From: Fidelibacterota bacterium
Lineage (GTDB): Bacteria > Fidelibacterota > UBA2242 > B5-G15
Direction: 5' to 3'
DNA: 6,243 nt
Assembly (NCBI GenBank): GCA_003645825.1
Contig: QNCQ01000118.1
Span: forward strand, 1-6,243
Part shown: one piece after another, positions 5,145-6,243 of the stretch
Numbering within the stretch: position 1 is the stretch's first letter
Layout: the number at the start of each line of letters is the position of its first letter
Made by a program: the position numbers and the translations under genes
Notes under the pieces: generated by a model
Told to the model about the DNA's origin: nothing
Database searches by the model: none
What the model saw: only the letters and a program-made list of their open reading frames with translations

Positions 5145-5508
5145 ATCTTTTCTTTTTTGCTTTATCCTCAAATTCTGCGACTACCACAGAAAGGTGACTT
5201 GTTCTTTTTCTTATTAAAGTAGCTCTCCCCATCGGAGCAGGACGAATTCTTTTCCACATTGGTCCTGGATCAACATAAATCTCCTTGATAAAAAGATCCT
5301 CCGGAGATACACCCGAGCCGCCTTCGGAGTTAATCAGGTTTGAAACCGCAGAGCGTACCGTTTTCTCTATAAATTTAGAAGCTTTTTTCCTCGAGAAATG
5401 CAAAATATTCAGTGCCTCAGGAATACTTTTACCTCTCACAAGATCAGCAATCTGTCTAACCTTTCTAGGACTCTGCCTGATATACTTACTTCTTGCTCTT
5501 GCTTCCAT
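5143..5508 (-). CDS. rplV: 50S ribosomal protein L22
   Basis: L22 spans the large subunit with a long beta-hairpin that, with L4, lines the constriction of the nascent-peptide exit tunnel; macrolide-resistance mutations map to this hairpin. The product is 121 residues, with a globular domain showing ARSKYIRQSPRKVRQIADLV and RGKS (residues 5-28) and AVSNLINSEGGSGVSPEDLF (54-73). The hairpin runs from IKEIYVDPGP to KRTSHLSVVV (about 74-110). The tip reads MWKRIRPAPMGRA, differing from E. coli SMKRIMPRAKGRA by a tryptophan and an Ala-Pro in place of Arg-Ala. The ATG at 5508..5506 follows the rpsS stop by two bases. No strong Shine-Dalgarno motif is seen, only the A/G-rich end of rpsS, so coupling to rpsS is likely. 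Confidence 0.97.
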   Translation of the reverse strand: MEARARSKYIRQSPRKVRQIADLVRGKSIPEALNILHFSRKKASKFIEKTVRSAVSNLINSEGGSGVSPEDLFIKEIYVDPGPMWKRIRPAPMGRATLIRKRTSHLSVVVAEFEDKAKKKR

Positions 5509-5510
5509 GG

Positions 5511-5792
5511 CTACTTCTTCTTTCTTTCCTTCTTATCCCCTGCATGTCCCCTAAAAGTCCTCGTAGGCGCAAACTCACCGAGCTTGTGCCCTACCATATT
5601 CTCCGTGACGTAAACTGGAATAAACTTATTCCCATTATGTACAGCAAATGTATGCCCGACAAACTCAGGAGAGATAGTAGACCTTCTTGACCATGTCTTA
5701 ATAACCTTCTTCTTCCCGGATTTATTTAATTGTTCTATCTTCTTTAAAAGCTTAGGATCTACATATGGACCTTTTTTTAACGAACGAGCCAT
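5511..5792 (-). CDS. rpsS: 30S ribosomal protein S19
   Basis: S19 is located in the head of the small subunit, pairs with S13 and contacts the A-site tRNA and an intersubunit bridge. The 93-residue product has normal length. It begins MARSLKKGPYVDPKLLKKIE and contains the hallmark IKTWSRRSTISPEFVGHTFA (residues 36-55), VHNGNKFIPVYVTENMVGHK (56-75) and LGEFAPTRTFRGHAGDKK, ending in a run of lysines and arginine. The ATG at 5792..5790 is preceded by AAAGGGAGAGG in the 13-base gap after rplB, a good ribosome binding site. Gene order rplB-rpsS-rplV is universal in this cluster. No anomaly is seen. Confidence 0.98.
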   Translation of the reverse strand: MARSLKKGPYVDPKLLKKIEQLNKSGKKKVIKTWSRRSTISPEFVGHTFAVHNGNKFIPVYVTENMVGHKLGEFAPTRTFRGHAGDKKERKKK

Positions 5793-5805
5793 TTAGCCTC
5801 TCCCT

Positions 5806-6243
5806 TTACTTATCATACCTTCGCTTCAAAATAAACTTATCACTGGGCTTACCTTTCTTCCTGGTCCTGTATCCCTTGGCTGGCTTACCCCACGGAGTAC
5901 ATGGATGCCGTCCTCCTGAACTTTTCCCTTCACCACCCCCCATAGGATGATCAATCGGATTCATCGCAACTCCACGAACCGAAGGCCTTCTTCCAAGCCA
6001 TCTACTCCTCCCGGCCTTCCCGAGGGAAATATTAGCATGATCCTTATTCCCTACCTCTCCTATGGTTGCATAACAATTCCCATGAATCTTCCTCATTTCA
6101 CCAGAAGGCATCTTAACAATAACATATTTCTCCTCTTTCCCCATAATCTGAATAGATGTCCCCGCACTTCTTGCCAATTTCCCTCCCCTCCCAGGGTAGA
6201 GTTCAACATTGTGCACAAAAGTTCCGGGAGGGATATTCCTCAA
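5806..6243 (-). CDS. rplB: 50S ribosomal protein L2 (partial, N-terminal part outside the window)
   Basis: L2 is a primary 23S rRNA-binding protein close to the peptidyl-transferase centre and is needed for subunit association. Only the last 145 residues are present out of about 275. The visible part starts within the conserved RNIPPGTFVHNVELYPGRGG block. Next come KLARSAGTSIQIMG, the SGEMRKIHGNCYATIGEVGN region, KAGRSRWLGRRPSVRGVAMN, the PIDHPMGGGEG loop, HPCTPWGKPAKGYRTRKKGK and the terminal SDKFILKRRYDK. The first codon in the window, TTG, is an internal leucine and not a start. The loop has Met where most bacteria have the second His of HPHGGGEG (residue 101 of this fragment, 5943..5941). 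The gene ends 13 bases before rpsS and is complete at its 3' end. Confidence 0.98.
   Translation of the reverse strand: MRNIPPGTFVHNVELYPGRGGKLARSAGTSIQIMGKEEKYVIVKMPSGEMRKIHGNCYATIGEVGNKDHANISLGKAGRSRWLGRRPSVRGVAMNPIDHPMGGGEGKSSGGRHPCTPWGKPAKGYRTRKKGKPSDKFILKRRYDK

Noticed and set aside
5771..5778. T-run near the rpsS start as a possible terminator
   Set aside because: It encodes the Leu-Lys-Lys-Gly of the conserved S19 N-terminus on the minus strand and has no associated stem.
6241..6243. TTG at the window edge as a start codon for the L2 fragment
   Set aside because: The first residues match the middle of L2 (the RNIP-x-GT block), so this is an internal leucine codon of a gene continuing beyond the window.
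1..6243. A hidden accessory system, insertion or foreign gene within the cluster
   Set aside because: Gene order is canonical, every frame is intact and only about 137 bases are non-coding, so nothing is left unexplained that could encode one.

Overview
The window is one uninterrupted stretch of the conserved bacterial ribosomal-protein cluster (S10 operon continuing into the spc operon). It is read entirely from the minus strand, so transcription runs from position 6243 towards position 1. The order is rplB (3' part only), rpsS, rplV, rpsC, rplP, rpmC, rpsQ, then rplN, rplX, rplE, rpsN (zinc type), rpsH, rplF, rplR, rpsE and rpmD (5' part only). All sixteen genes are recognisable from their protein sequences, have normal family lengths and are intact, apart from the two cut by the window edges.

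Packing is extreme. Non-coding bases add up to about 137 of 6243. The largest gaps are 21 bases (rpsQ-rplN and rpsH-rplF), rpsC and rplP abut as TAA-ATG, and rpsE and rpmD overlap in ATGA. No stretch over 300 bases lacks a gene. I see no tRNA, mobile element, CRISPR array, repeat or terminator, and there is no room between genes for a sizeable one. Most Shine-Dalgarno motifs lie in the tail or stop codon of the gene before, so translational coupling along one polycistronic message is likely. Three starts are not ATG: rpsC (TTG), rplE (GTG) and rplF (GTG).

The organism is a bacterium: bacterial L2/S3/L16/S17 forms, bacterial gene order and AGGAGG-type ribosome binding sites. The DNA looks moderately AT-rich (about 40% GC by eye). 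The coding strand is purine-rich, and AGA/AGG (Arg) and ATA (Ile) codons are common. S14 is the short four-cysteine zinc type, and L2 has HPMGGGEG instead of the commoner HPHGGGEG. This fits a deep-branching or uncultured lineage better than a well-known model group; I cannot name the phylum from the window alone.

The products work together. S3, S5, S8, S14, S17 and S19 build the small subunit: S3 and S5 at the mRNA entry side, S14 and S19 in the head, and S8 and S17 in the body. L2, L5, L6, L14, L16, L18, L22, L24, L29 and L30 build the large subunit: peptidyl-transferase surroundings, the 5S central protuberance, the exit tunnel and the bridge surfaces. I found no undescribed system here. 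The points worth a second look are residue-level variants and start-codon choices within ordinary ribosomal genes.
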